Below are positions 1-6,272 of a stretch of 6,272 bases of DNA, in pieces. This DNA is from an uncultured Clostridium sp. (GTDB taxonomy: Bacteria; Bacillota; Clostridia; Clostridiales; Clostridiaceae). Where the stretch lies: the NCBI GenBank assembly GCA_934777095.1, contig CAKVNP010000142.1, forward strand, positions 1 to 6,272. The letters are read 5' to 3'. Both the position numbers and the translations under genes were made by a program. Within the stretch, counting starts at the first letter, position 1. Every line of letters begins with the position of its first letter. The notes beneath the pieces were generated by a model. That model was not told the DNA's origin and did not search any database. It saw nothing but the letters and a program-made list of their open reading frames with translations.

Positions 1-880
1 CAATAATGCCATCTATATATGTATTAATTTCTCCACACATTTCATTAATCAACTTAATATCTTCTTTAATTGACGGTGATATCTTATTCGTAAGTTCATT
101 TGAATTTTCTATAAAACCATTAATACTTTTAGTCAAACCCTCAACATCAACAAACAATTGATCTATATTAGGCATGTAATTTTTTATATCTGTTAGAAGA
201 TTGTCTGCCTTTCCTAATGATTCACCTGCTAAATCAACATCTCTATTAATCTCGCCAAATTTCCCTTGTATTTCACTTAAAATATTACCTGCCCTTTCAA
301 GTTTAGGAAGATAGATATCTTCAACTTCTATTCCTAACTCCTTAGCTGTAGATAATACAGTATCACTTATCGTTCCAATAACAGTTTCATTTATAGATGA
401 TTGTACTCCACTAGCACCCTTATCAGTCAACTTAGGAGCTATAGCATTTATTTTCTCATTAACTGTATATATTAATTTTCCTTTTACTACTTCATCTGAT
501 ACTATAGATAGAATTTCTTCAGAAAATTTCTCTGGTATCACTATTGATGCATAATATTCTCCATTTTCAACTTTTTCATCTACTTCTTTTGCTGAACCAA
601 ACTGCCACCCCATTAAGGTATTCTCTTTTAAGTTTTCAACAACCTCTTCACCAATATTTATTTTCTTGCCATTAAATTCAGAACCTACGTCGTTACTAAC
701 AACTCCTATTTTAATCTGGCTTGTGGCTGACTGAGCATATGGATCCCAGGAAGCTTTTATATTAAACCAAGCATATAAAGATGGTAAAATACAAAGTGCA
801 ATAAATACAATAAGTGCAGCATAATTACTAAAAATAATCTTTAAATCTTTTTTATATATTTTCCATGAATTCTTAACCAT
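1..880 (-). CDS. YhgE/Pip family membrane protein, N-terminal part (cut by window edge)
   Basis: An open frame runs without a stop from the ATG at 880 to the left edge: 293 full codons plus one base. The start is supported by AGGAG at 886-890, five bases upstream. The protein begins with a short basic stretch (MVKNSWKIYKKDLK), then one hydrophobic helix at about residues 19-39 that leads into LPSLYAWFNIKASWDPY. This helix and the motif after it are hallmarks of the YhgE/Pip N-terminal domain. The segment after it (about 55-150, from QIKIGVVSNDVGSEFNG) resembles the conserved extracellular part of the family. Residues from about 170 onward become helical and rich in I/L/E/K heptad-like spacing, as in the long extracellular stalk of these proteins. 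Known members are about 700-900 residues and end in several more membrane helices, which would lie off the left edge. The family includes the lactococcal phage infection protein Pip and is related to EsaA of type VII secretion; the biochemical role of most members is unknown. No secretion or phage gene is visible nearby. Family assignment is firm, function is open. Confidence 0.88.
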   Translation of the reverse strand, partial: MVKNSWKIYKKDLKIIFSNYAALIVFIALCILPSLYAWFNIKASWDPYAQSATSQIKIGVVSNDVGSEFNGKKINIGEEVVENLKENTLMGWQFGSAKEVDEKVENGEYYASIVIPEKFSEEILSIVSDEVVKGKLIYTVNEKINAIAPKLTDKGASGVQSSINETVIGTISDTVLSTAKELGIEVEDIYLPKLERAGNILSEIQGKFGEINRDVDLAGESLGKADNLLTDIKNYMPNIDQLFVDVEGLTKSINGFIENSNELTNKISPSIKEDIKLINEMCGEINTYIDGII

Positions 881-885
881 TTTTT

Positions 886-890
886 CTCCT
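886..890 (-). promoter_or_regulatory. Ribosome binding site of the YhgE/Pip gene
   Basis: The minus strand reads AGGAG followed by five A residues and then ATG. This fixes the start at 880, directly before the family's typical N-terminus. Confidence 0.75.
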
Positions 891-906
891 AACTTTACAA
901 CTTAAC

Positions 907-935
907 ATAATAACTTTTACATTATTTTATCACAA
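907..935 (-). promoter_or_regulatory. Probable sigma-A promoter of the YhgE/Pip gene
   Basis: On the minus strand TTGTGA (930-935, 4 of 6 matches to TTGACA) is followed by a 17-base spacer and TATTAT (907-912, 5 of 6 matches to TATAAT). Transcription would start near 900, giving a leader of about 20 bases that contains the AGGAG. Similar matches can arise by chance in DNA this AT-rich, so this is a prediction from spacing and position. Confidence 0.45.
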
Positions 936-1003
936 CTAAGTATTTTAAATTCATCTATTAATAAAAATTTACAATTAAATAACATTTTATTATTATTTTA
1001 GCC

Positions 1004-1032
1004 TGAAGAATACAATATAATTGTATTCTTCA
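1004..1032. repeat. Perfect 29-bp inverted repeat between two genes
   Basis: TGAAGAATACAAT (1004-1016) and its exact complement ATTGTATTCTTCA (1020-1032) flank a three-base centre. It lies 14 bases past the stop of the coiled-coil gene and about 70 bases before the predicted -35 of the YhgE/Pip gene. It could fold into a 13-bp hairpin in the transcript and act as a 3' end or terminator. However, the minus-strand sequence after the stem (GGCTAAAATAATAATAAAA) is A-rich with no U-run, so it is a poor intrinsic terminator in the direction of the genes. The alternative is a binding site for a dimeric repressor of the YhgE/Pip gene. Confidence 0.7.
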
Positions 1033-1046
1033 TTTCTTAAAACATA

Positions 1047-1436
1047 CTATTCTTTGTGAGTATTTGATCTAGACTTAATTTCTTCATTTAAGCTAGCTGC
1101 AATAATAATATCTTCTCTTACTTCATCACCATTACTATTATAAGTAACTTGATTATTAGTTTCAGCTTCTGTATTTCTCTTATCTTTTTTTTCATCAGCT
1201 TTATTATCTTCAATCTTAGCTCTAGCTTCTTTGATTGCTTCCATCTGCTCTTTTAACTTTTGCATCTTCTTCTCTAAAAGCTCTGTTTTTTCAATCTTTA
1301 TTTCTTCAGAAATATCAGATTCTTCAAGAGTATTCCTTTGAGCCATTAATGCTTCATAAGTTCTTTCAAGACTTTGAATAGATCCACTTGCTGAAATACT
1401 TTGTAAGTAACTTGTTGATGCCATTATTACTTGCAT
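1047..1436 (-). CDS. Small coiled-coil protein, possibly FlxA-like
   Basis: A complete 129-residue frame with a strong Shine-Dalgarno. There is no signal peptide or membrane segment, so it is probably cytoplasmic unless exported by a non-classical route. The layout is a Ser-rich N-terminus (ASTSYLQSISASGS, residues 6-19), a long amphipathic helix with heptad-like spacing at about 20-80 (SLERTYEALMAQRNTLEES and then KMQKLKEQMEAIKEARAKIE), a polar and probably disordered stretch at 77-104, and a short predicted helix at 105-122 (EVREDIIIAASLNEEIKS). The Ser-rich start followed by an L/Q/E/K coiled coil resembles FlxA-like proteins, a family named from a flagellar-regulon gene. The similarity is one of composition and pattern, so I hold it loosely. 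No flagellar gene or clear sigma-D promoter is visible. The gene starts 95 bp after the kinase stop on the same strand without a clear terminator between, so co-transcription with the kinase is possible. Confidence 0.75.
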   Translation of the reverse strand: MQVIMASTSYLQSISASGSIQSLERTYEALMAQRNTLEESDISEEIKIEKTELLEKKMQKLKEQMEAIKEARAKIEDNKADEKKDKRNTEAETNNQVTYNSNGDEVREDIIIAASLNEEIKSRSNTHKE

Positions 1437-1443
1437 TCTTCTC

Positions 1444-1449
1444 CCTCCT
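1444..1449 (-). promoter_or_regulatory. Strong ribosome binding site of the coiled-coil gene
   Basis: AGGAGG on the minus strand lies seven bases before the ATG at 1436. This selects the first methionine (MQVIMAST) over the second one four codons later, which would be 19 bases from the site. Such a good match suggests high translation and supports this short gene being real. Confidence 0.8.
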
Positions 1450-1476
1450 CACATCTATTAAGTTTTGGCTAAAATA

Positions 1477-1491
1477 TAAACTTTAAGTTTA
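1477..1491. repeat. Short AT-rich palindrome in the kinase to coiled-coil gap
   Basis: TAAACTT and AAGTTTA flank a single central base. It lies in the 95-bp gap between the kinase stop and the coiled-coil gene start. The stem would be weak and is not followed by a U-run, so it is not a convincing terminator. It could be a protein-binding site or chance in AT-rich DNA. Confidence 0.35.
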
Positions 1492-1531
1492 CCTATAATT
1501 ATCGTATTTTTCCACAATTTTCTTAATAGCG

Positions 1532-4500
1532 TTATGAGTTTTGTTTTACTGGTAAAATAATAGTAAATGTACTTCCTTGTCCTGCTTCACTTTCAACATA
1601 AATTTTACCTTTGTGCAATTCGATTATTTGGCTGGTAATGGTTAATCCTAGCCCGCTTCCACCTTTTACTTCTGAATTAGCATCAATAATCTGATTAAAT
1701 CTATTAAAGATATATTTATGATATTTTTTATCAATTCCTATTCCTGTATCAATAATTTCTATTTTCACATATTCATTCAAATCAATTATTTTTACAGTAA
1801 TTTGTCCACCGCTTTCGGTAAATTTACCTGCATTGCTGACTAAATTAATGATACATCTTTCAATAGCTTCCTTATCACATTGAATAATTTTTTCTTCAAC
1901 TTCAGGATCCACTATTAATTCTATACCTTTATTTTCTATGTAATCTTTTAATGTTAATACTATTTCTTCCACTAAATACACTACATCATTTTCCTTAATA
2001 TTTAAGTGATAACTGCCATTTTCTATTTTAGAACTATCTATTAAGTCATTAATAAGTTTTAATAATCTATTAGTATTTTTAACTAAGATGCTCATGTAAT
2101 AACTTAATTTTTCCTTAGGCAATCCTTCCTTATTCAACTCATTAATTAGTTGCTCTGTTGAATAAATTACATTTAATGGAGTACGTAGTTCATGAGATAA
2201 ATTAACCAGGTAGCTATTTTTATTTCGTTCTGCATCAATTACCTTATTTAGCAGCTTATTGCTTTTTCTCATTTCCTCGCTCAACTCTTTTGTTCTATTA
2301 TTAATTATTTCATCCATTTTCTTAACTTTTATTTTATTTCCATAAACTCCGTAAACAATTAATATTAGATAAATAAAAATACTTTGTCTACTTTTCCAAA
2401 ATGGTGGTTTAATAGTAAATTCAACGATATTTTCTTCACTAAATTCACCATTATTATCCCTTGCTTTTATTTTCAATTTATATTTACCTGGAGAAATATT
2501 AACTAAATTAATACTATTTTCATTTAATAAATTCCAATTTGAGTTTTCTCCAAATGAATAATAATATTGTATATTATCTATATTTTTATAATCTGGTAGG
2601 AATAATTCAATATTAATATTATTTTCATTATATTTAAACTCCCCTCCATCAATAGTTGTATATTCAATACCATTTACCTTGAATGACTCAAATCTAACCT
2701 TTGATAAATATTTTCTATCTTCAATTTCCTCTGGCCTAAATACATTAAATCCATTTATTCCACCAAAAAAGAATTCTCCTGCTGAATTCTCATAATATGC
2801 TATCCCATTAAATTCATTACTTTGCAGACCATCTACTGTACTATAATTACTAAACTTATCATTTTCTTGCTCATATTTCGATATTCCGTTGTTTGTACTT
2901 ACCCATATATTATCATGGTCATCAATTAATATACCGTATACTGTATTATTGCTTAATCCATTATCAGTGGTATAGATTGTAAACTCTCCAGTTTCTTTAT
3001 TATACCTATTTAATCCTAAGCTTGTTCCTATCCAGATATCACCTTTGCTATCTTCTGCTATTGCTCTAATTGAATTACTAGATATGCTTGTCTCATCCTC
3101 TGGTATATTTTTATATTTTGTTATTTTTCTAGAAAAAGGATCTATTTTCACCATTCCTTCTTCTGTTAAAGTACCTACCCAGTAATAACCTTCGCTATCT
3201 TCATAGATTGCCCTAATATTATTATTAATAAATACATCTCCATACTCATCCAATATAGATGTATCTACAATTTCACCAGTCTTAATATTTATTATGTTTA
3301 TCCCTATATCAGTTCCTATCCACAAATATCCTTTACTATCGCAGTATAATTTCTTAATTATACTGCTAGTAAGTCCATTATTTTCATCATATATTTTATT
3401 TGTTCCCTTTTGCAGATTAATTAAATTGACTCCTTTATGCGTACCCACAAAAATATATTCTTTATATCCTGCTATATCATTTATTGTATTGCTGCTTATT
3501 TTTATAGGCTCTGACTCTGTATCTATTATTCTTATTATGTCATTTTTTCTATCTAATAAATTTACTCCACTATTATTAGTACCTACCCATAATATTCCCT
3601 GTTCATCTTCATAAAAAGCTTTTATCATATTTTCTTTTAATGAATTTTCATCTAATGGGTTATTTTTATAATGCTGTATCTTATTATATGGATCACATCT
3701 ACTTACTCCTGAATATGTACCAACCCACAAAAGTCCTGATCTATCCTCAATTATAGAAAAAACTTGACTATCCTTTAAACTATTTGAATCATATATGCTA
3801 TTTACATATACATTCATCGTATCTTGAATTAAGCTAACTAGTCCATTATCAGTACCAAACCAGGTACTTCCATTACTATCTATAAATATTGTCCTTACTA
3901 ATCGCCCTGCTAATTTTGTATTATCAGCATATTCTTCGATAATTTCAAATGTATTGCAATCTATTTTATATGCACCATTATTTTTAGTTCCTATCCACAT
4001 AAAAGTACTATCAGCACATAAAGAGTAAACACTATTTTTTGCAGTTTCATCATACCTTATAGTTGAAATATCTTTAAAATTATTGGTAATCTTATTTATC
4101 CCCGAATTAGTGGCCACCCATATATTTCCTTCTTCATCCTCTACTATAGAATTAATAAATTCATTCGCTAACCGTCCTTTAAATATTCTCTCGAAGGAAT
4201 CTGTCTTCTTATTGTATAAATTTAACCCATCCACTGTTGCTACTAAAATATCACCTTTTTTAGTTATTAGCAGCTTTGTAGTATTACTATTAGATAAATT
4301 GCCTGTGTTTTCATCCATTGTATAATTTATTATTGTGGCATTTTTAACACTAATTCTACTGACTCCACCAAATGTAGCTATCCAGATATTATTATTAGAA
4401 TCCTCTCCAATATCTATAATATAGTTATTATTTATACTATTCTTATCTTCCCTTTTATATGAGTACGTTTCAATCCTATAACCATTATATCTATTTAACC

Positions 4501-4702
4501 CATCGTTAGTTCCAAACCACATATATCCTCTACTATCTTGGAATAAAACTTCTACTGTAGCTTGTGATAATCCATCTTCAATAGTTATATTGTTAAAATT
4601 CAACTGTTTTTGACCATATACTTCTACGTTTATAGCACAAAATATAATGGCGAATACAGCCATTACCCTTATTGTAACTATCTTTTTTTTATTTACCCCC
4701 AT
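1532..4702 (-). CDS. Membrane sensor histidine kinase with two-propeller (Reg_prop) and Y_Y_Y sensor
   Basis: Complete 1056-residue kinase, expected to sense an external ligand and pass phosphate to a separate response regulator. In order: a signal peptide (residues 1-30, KKK then a hydrophobic core to VYG, likely cleaved before Q31); about 14 Reg_prop repeats at 51-660 with the pattern D-x-x-G-x-x-W-(I/V/F)-G-T-x-x-G-(L/I/V), enough for two seven-bladed propellers; a Y_Y_Y domain at about 690-765; one membrane helix at 774-788; a charged helical linker; HisKA with phospho-acceptor H837 in NLSHELRTP; and HATPase_c with N-box N953/N957, G1 box D985-T-G-I-G989, F-box F999/F1002 and G2 box GGSGLGL at 1014-1020. 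It ends six residues after the last ATPase strand, with no receiver or AraC domain. The start at 4702 precedes the basic part of the signal peptide and has AAAGG eight bases upstream. The architecture matches the sensor and kinase parts of Bacteroidetes hybrid two-component systems, where ligands are often oligosaccharides. The ligand here is unknown, and no regulator or sugar-use gene is in view. Confidence 0.95.
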   Translation of the reverse strand: MGVNKKKIVTIRVMAVFAIIFCAINVEVYGQKQLNFNNITIEDGLSQATVEVLFQDSRGYMWFGTNDGLNRYNGYRIETYSYKREDKNSINNNYIIDIGEDSNNNIWIATFGGVSRISVKNATIINYTMDENTGNLSNSNTTKLLITKKGDILVATVDGLNLYNKKTDSFERIFKGRLANEFINSIVEDEEGNIWVATNSGINKITNNFKDISTIRYDETAKNSVYSLCADSTFMWIGTKNNGAYKIDCNTFEIIEEYADNTKLAGRLVRTIFIDSNGSTWFGTDNGLVSLIQDTMNVYVNSIYDSNSLKDSQVFSIIEDRSGLLWVGTYSGVSRCDPYNKIQHYKNNPLDENSLKENMIKAFYEDEQGILWVGTNNSGVNLLDRKNDIIRIIDTESEPIKISSNTINDIAGYKEYIFVGTHKGVNLINLQKGTNKIYDENNGLTSSIIKKLYCDSKGYLWIGTDIGINIINIKTGEIVDTSILDEYGDVFINNNIRAIYEDSEGYYWVGTLTEEGMVKIDPFSRKITKYKNIPEDETSISSNSIRAIAEDSKGDIWIGTSLGLNRYNKETGEFTIYTTDNGLSNNTVYGILIDDHDNIWVSTNNGISKYEQENDKFSNYSTVDGLQSNEFNGIAYYENSAGEFFFGGINGFNVFRPEEIEDRKYLSKVRFESFKVNGIEYTTIDGGEFKYNENNINIELFLPDYKNIDNIQYYYSFGENSNWNLLNENSINLVNISPGKYKLKIKARDNNGEFSEENIVEFTIKPPFWKSRQSIFIYLILIVYGVYGNKIKVKKMDEIINNRTKELSEEMRKSNKLLNKVIDAERNKNSYLVNLSHELRTPLNVIYSTEQLINELNKEGLPKEKLSYYMSILVKNTNRLLKLINDLIDSSKIENGSYHLNIKENDVVYLVEEIVLTLKDYIENKGIELIVDPEVEEKIIQCDKEAIERCIINLVSNAGKFTESGGQITVKIIDLNEYVKIEIIDTGIGIDKKYHKYIFNRFNQIIDANSEVKGGSGLGLTITSQIIELHKGKIYVESEAGQGSTFTIILPVKQNS

Positions 4703-4710
4703 ATAAAATA

Positions 4711-4715
4711 CCTTT
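4711..4715 (-). promoter_or_regulatory. Ribosome binding site of the kinase gene
   Basis: The minus strand reads AAAGG followed by eight bases and ATG at 4702. It is a modest match, but it agrees with the start that gives a complete signal peptide. The next methionine (residue 14) would drop the basic n-region. Confidence 0.55.
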
Positions 4716-4745
4716 CTAGTAATAAATTTGTAAAAACATATTACT

Positions 4746-4774
4746 ATTATATCATTTTTCGACGTTATTTTCCA
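4746..4774 (-). promoter_or_regulatory. Sigma-A-type promoter of the kinase gene
   Basis: On the minus strand TGGAAA (4769-4774, 4 of 6 matches to TTGACA) is followed by exactly 17 bases and a perfect TATAAT (4746-4751). Transcription would start near 4739, giving a leader of about 37 bases. It lies between the exporter's terminator and the kinase start, which supports an independent transcription unit. Confidence 0.65.
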
Positions 4775-4816
4775 TTTTAGGAATAATAAAACCTCTGCAT
4801 ATTAATATAAATTTAA

Positions 4817-4855
4817 GTATAAAAATAAAAGAGATTCAACCAAGAATCCCTTTTA
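4817..4855 (-). terminator. Intrinsic terminator of the ABC exporter gene
   Basis: The minus-strand transcript folds into a 12-bp stem (AAAAGGGATTC pairing with GAATCTCTTTT plus one outer pair; 4826-4837 with 4844-4855) with a six-base loop, followed by a U-rich run (TTTTATTTTTAT overlapping the stem end). It begins about 27 bases after the exporter stop codon. One pair is a G-U wobble in the minus-strand RNA and would be an A-C mismatch in a plus-strand RNA, so the hairpin favours the exporter's direction. Confidence 0.85.
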
Positions 4856-4882
4856 CTTAACCAATTGAAATATAAAAATTTT

Positions 4883-6272
4883 TTATTCAGCCGCATTTTC
4901 AAACTGGCTATTATATAAATTAGCATAAAACCCATTTTGTTTTAATAATGTCTCATGATTTCCTTGTTCAATTATATCTCCTGAATTCATCACAAGAATC
5001 ATATCTGCATCACGGATAGTTGATAATCTATGTGCAATTATAAAGCATGTTCTTCCTTCCATAAGCTTATCCATAGCCTTTTGAATAAGAACTTCTGTAC
5101 GTGTATCAACAGAACTTGTAGCTTCATCTAAAATAAGTATTTTAGGATCTGCAAGTATTGCACGAGCGATAGTAAGAAGCTGTTTCTGACCTTGAGATAC
5201 ATTACTTGCTTCTTCATTAAGCTCCATATTATATCCATTAGGTAATGTTTTAATGAAAGAATCTACATGAGCTGCCTTAGCTGCCTTTTTAACTTCTTCA
5301 TCAGTAGCATCTAGTCTTCCATATCTTAAATTATCCATAATGCTACCATTAAATAACCATGTATCCTGTAGCACCATGCCAAATATACTTCTTAAATCAC
5401 TTCTACGATAATCATTAATATTATTTCCATCTATTGTGATGCTTCCACTATTAAGTTCATAGAATCTCATTAATAATTTAACAATAGTTGTTTTTCCTGC
5501 ACCAGTTGGTCCTACAATTGCCACTCTTTGGCCAGGTTTTACAACTGCATTAAAATCATTAATAATAATTTTATCATCACTATATCCAAAATGAACGTTA
5601 TTGAACCTTACTTCTCCTTTTACATTTTCGCTGCTTATAGGATTTTCAATATCTTTTTCTTCTTCCTCTTCATCTAAGAATTCAAATACTCTTTCTGCGG
5701 CTGCTGCAGTTGATTGAAGGATGTTTGCAATTTGTGCCGTCTGAGCAATTGGCTGTGTAAATGATCTTACATATTGAATAAATGCTTGAATATCACCAAC
5801 CTTAATCTGTCCTTTAATAGCTAGCCAGCCACCTATTATAGAAACTAATACATATCCGATATTTCCAACAAAAATCATTATTGGCTGCATAAGTCCTGAT
5901 AAAAATTGTGCTTTCCAGGCATTTTTATAAAGAGTTTCATTTAATTCATTAAATGTATTAATTTCTCTTTCTTCTGCATTAAAAGCCTTTACTATGTTAT
6001 GTCCAGAATAAACTTCTTCTACCTGCCCATTTACATGCCCTAAATATTCTTGCTGGTTTTTAAAATATTTTTGAGACTTTTTAACTACAGTTGTAATCAA
6101 TAGCAATGATAATGGAATTATTAAAATAGATACTAATGTCATTATCCAGCTTATTGAAAACATCATTATTAATACACCAATTAGCGTAGTTGCAGAAGTA
6201 ATTATCTGAGACATACTTTGATTTAGCGTCTGGCTTACAGTATCTACATCATTAGTAACTCTAGATAATACT
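4883..6272 (-). CDS. ABC exporter half-transporter, TM288/YfiC-like (N-terminus outside window)
   Basis: Membrane exporter subunit with the permease fused to its ATPase; it uses ATP to move a substrate, often a drug, lipid or peptide, out of the cell. The frame stays open to the right edge. The 19 codons before the Met at 6214 read VLSRVTNDVDTVSQTLNQS, the conserved coupling-loop region between membrane helices 2 and 3, so that Met is internal and roughly 120-150 residues are missing. Counting from it, helices 3-6 lie at about 5-43 and 108-160. The ATPase domain starts near 200: A-loop Y211, Walker A GPTGAGKT (235-242), Q-loop Q283, signature VSQGQ (339-343), Walker B ILILD with catalytic E364, D-loop S367-D370 and H-loop H395. 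The signature departs from LSGGQ while the catalytic Glu is kept, as in the TM288-type subunit of heterodimeric exporters. A partner gene probably lies upstream, beyond the window. An acidic run (DEEEEEKD, about 181-188) links permease and ATPase. Substrate not predictable. Confidence 0.95.
   Translation of the reverse strand, partial: VLSRVTNDVDTVSQTLNQSMSQIITSATTLIGVLIMMFSISWIMTLVSILIIPLSLLLITTVVKKSQKYFKNQQEYLGHVNGQVEEVYSGHNIVKAFNAEEREINTFNELNETLYKNAWKAQFLSGLMQPIMIFVGNIGYVLVSIIGGWLAIKGQIKVGDIQAFIQYVRSFTQPIAQTAQIANILQSTAAAAERVFEFLDEEEEEKDIENPISSENVKGEVRFNNVHFGYSDDKIIINDFNAVVKPGQRVAIVGPTGAGKTTIVKLLMRFYELNSGSITIDGNNINDYRRSDLRSIFGMVLQDTWLFNGSIMDNLRYGRLDATDEEVKKAAKAAHVDSFIKTLPNGYNMELNEEASNVSQGQKQLLTIARAILADPKILILDEATSSVDTRTEVLIQKAMDKLMEGRTCFIIAHRLSTIRDADMILVMNSGDIIEQGNHETLLKQNGFYANLYNSQFENAAE

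Noticed and set aside
1437..1531. Sigma-D (flagellar) type promoter before the possible FlxA-like gene
   Set aside because: TAAA and GCC elements are present, but at 12 or 18 bases apart rather than about 15, and the GCC is followed by AAAAC rather than GATAA.
3294..3614. Plus-strand open frame of about 106 codons antisense to the kinase
   Set aside because: It lies wholly within the propeller region of a well-supported gene, its protein is a low-complexity hydrophobic run resembling no family I know, and the propeller repeats on the other strand explain the open frame.
4083..4325. Plus-strand open frame of about 80 codons antisense to the kinase
   Set aside because: Same situation: a shadow of the repeat-rich sensor coding sequence, with no recognisable domain.
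1532..4702. Lipoprotein signal on the kinase (Cys22 in the hydrophobic segment)
   Set aside because: The residues before the Cys are A-I-I-F, which does not fit a lipobox because Phe is in the position that needs Gly, Ala or Ser. An ordinary signal peptide fits better.
4703..4882. Possible small gene or riboswitch in the gap between exporter and kinase
   Set aside because: The 180 bp are accounted for by the exporter's terminator and the kinase promoter and leader. The leader of about 37 bases is too short for a riboswitch and no coding frame with a ribosome binding site is seen.
6212..6214. ATG at 6214 as the start of the ABC exporter
   Set aside because: The frame continues upstream to the window edge and encodes the conserved VLSRVTNDVDTVSQ coupling-loop segment, and no ribosome binding site precedes this ATG. 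It is an internal methionine.

Overview
The window looks like chromosomal DNA of a low-GC Gram-positive anaerobe, most likely Clostridium or a close relative. It is strongly AT-rich, favours A/T-ending codons, has purine-rich AGGAG-type ribosome binding sites, and carries a YhgE/Pip membrane protein and a TM288/YfiC-type ABC exporter. No phage, insertion sequence, CRISPR array, rRNA or tRNA is visible.

All four genes lie on the minus strand, so transcription runs from right to left. (1) 6272-4883: the C-terminal three quarters of an ABC exporter half-transporter whose start is outside the window, closed by a good intrinsic terminator at 4826-4855. (2) 4702-1532: a complete 1056-residue membrane sensor histidine kinase. 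It has a signal peptide, about 14 Reg_prop propeller blades, a Y_Y_Y domain, one transmembrane helix, then HisKA and HATPase_c. A well-formed promoter (4746-4774) precedes it. (3) 1436-1047: a 129-residue coiled-coil protein, possibly FlxA-like, with a strong Shine-Dalgarno, 95 bp behind the kinase. (4) 880-1: the N-terminal 293 codons of a YhgE/Pip family membrane protein, cut by the left edge, with its own probable promoter (907-935).

The kinase is the most interesting gene. Its periplasmic-type sensor is the two-propeller plus Y_Y_Y architecture best known from hybrid two-component systems of Bacteroidetes. Here it sits in a Firmicute-like genome and stops after the ATPase domain, with no receiver or AraC output domain and no response regulator in view. 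The exporter has a non-canonical signature motif (VSQGQ) together with an intact catalytic glutamate, which suggests it is one half of a heterodimer whose partner lies beyond the right edge. Nothing in the window ties the four genes to one pathway. The terminator and the separate promoters suggest at least three transcription units, with the small coiled-coil gene possibly read through from the kinase.
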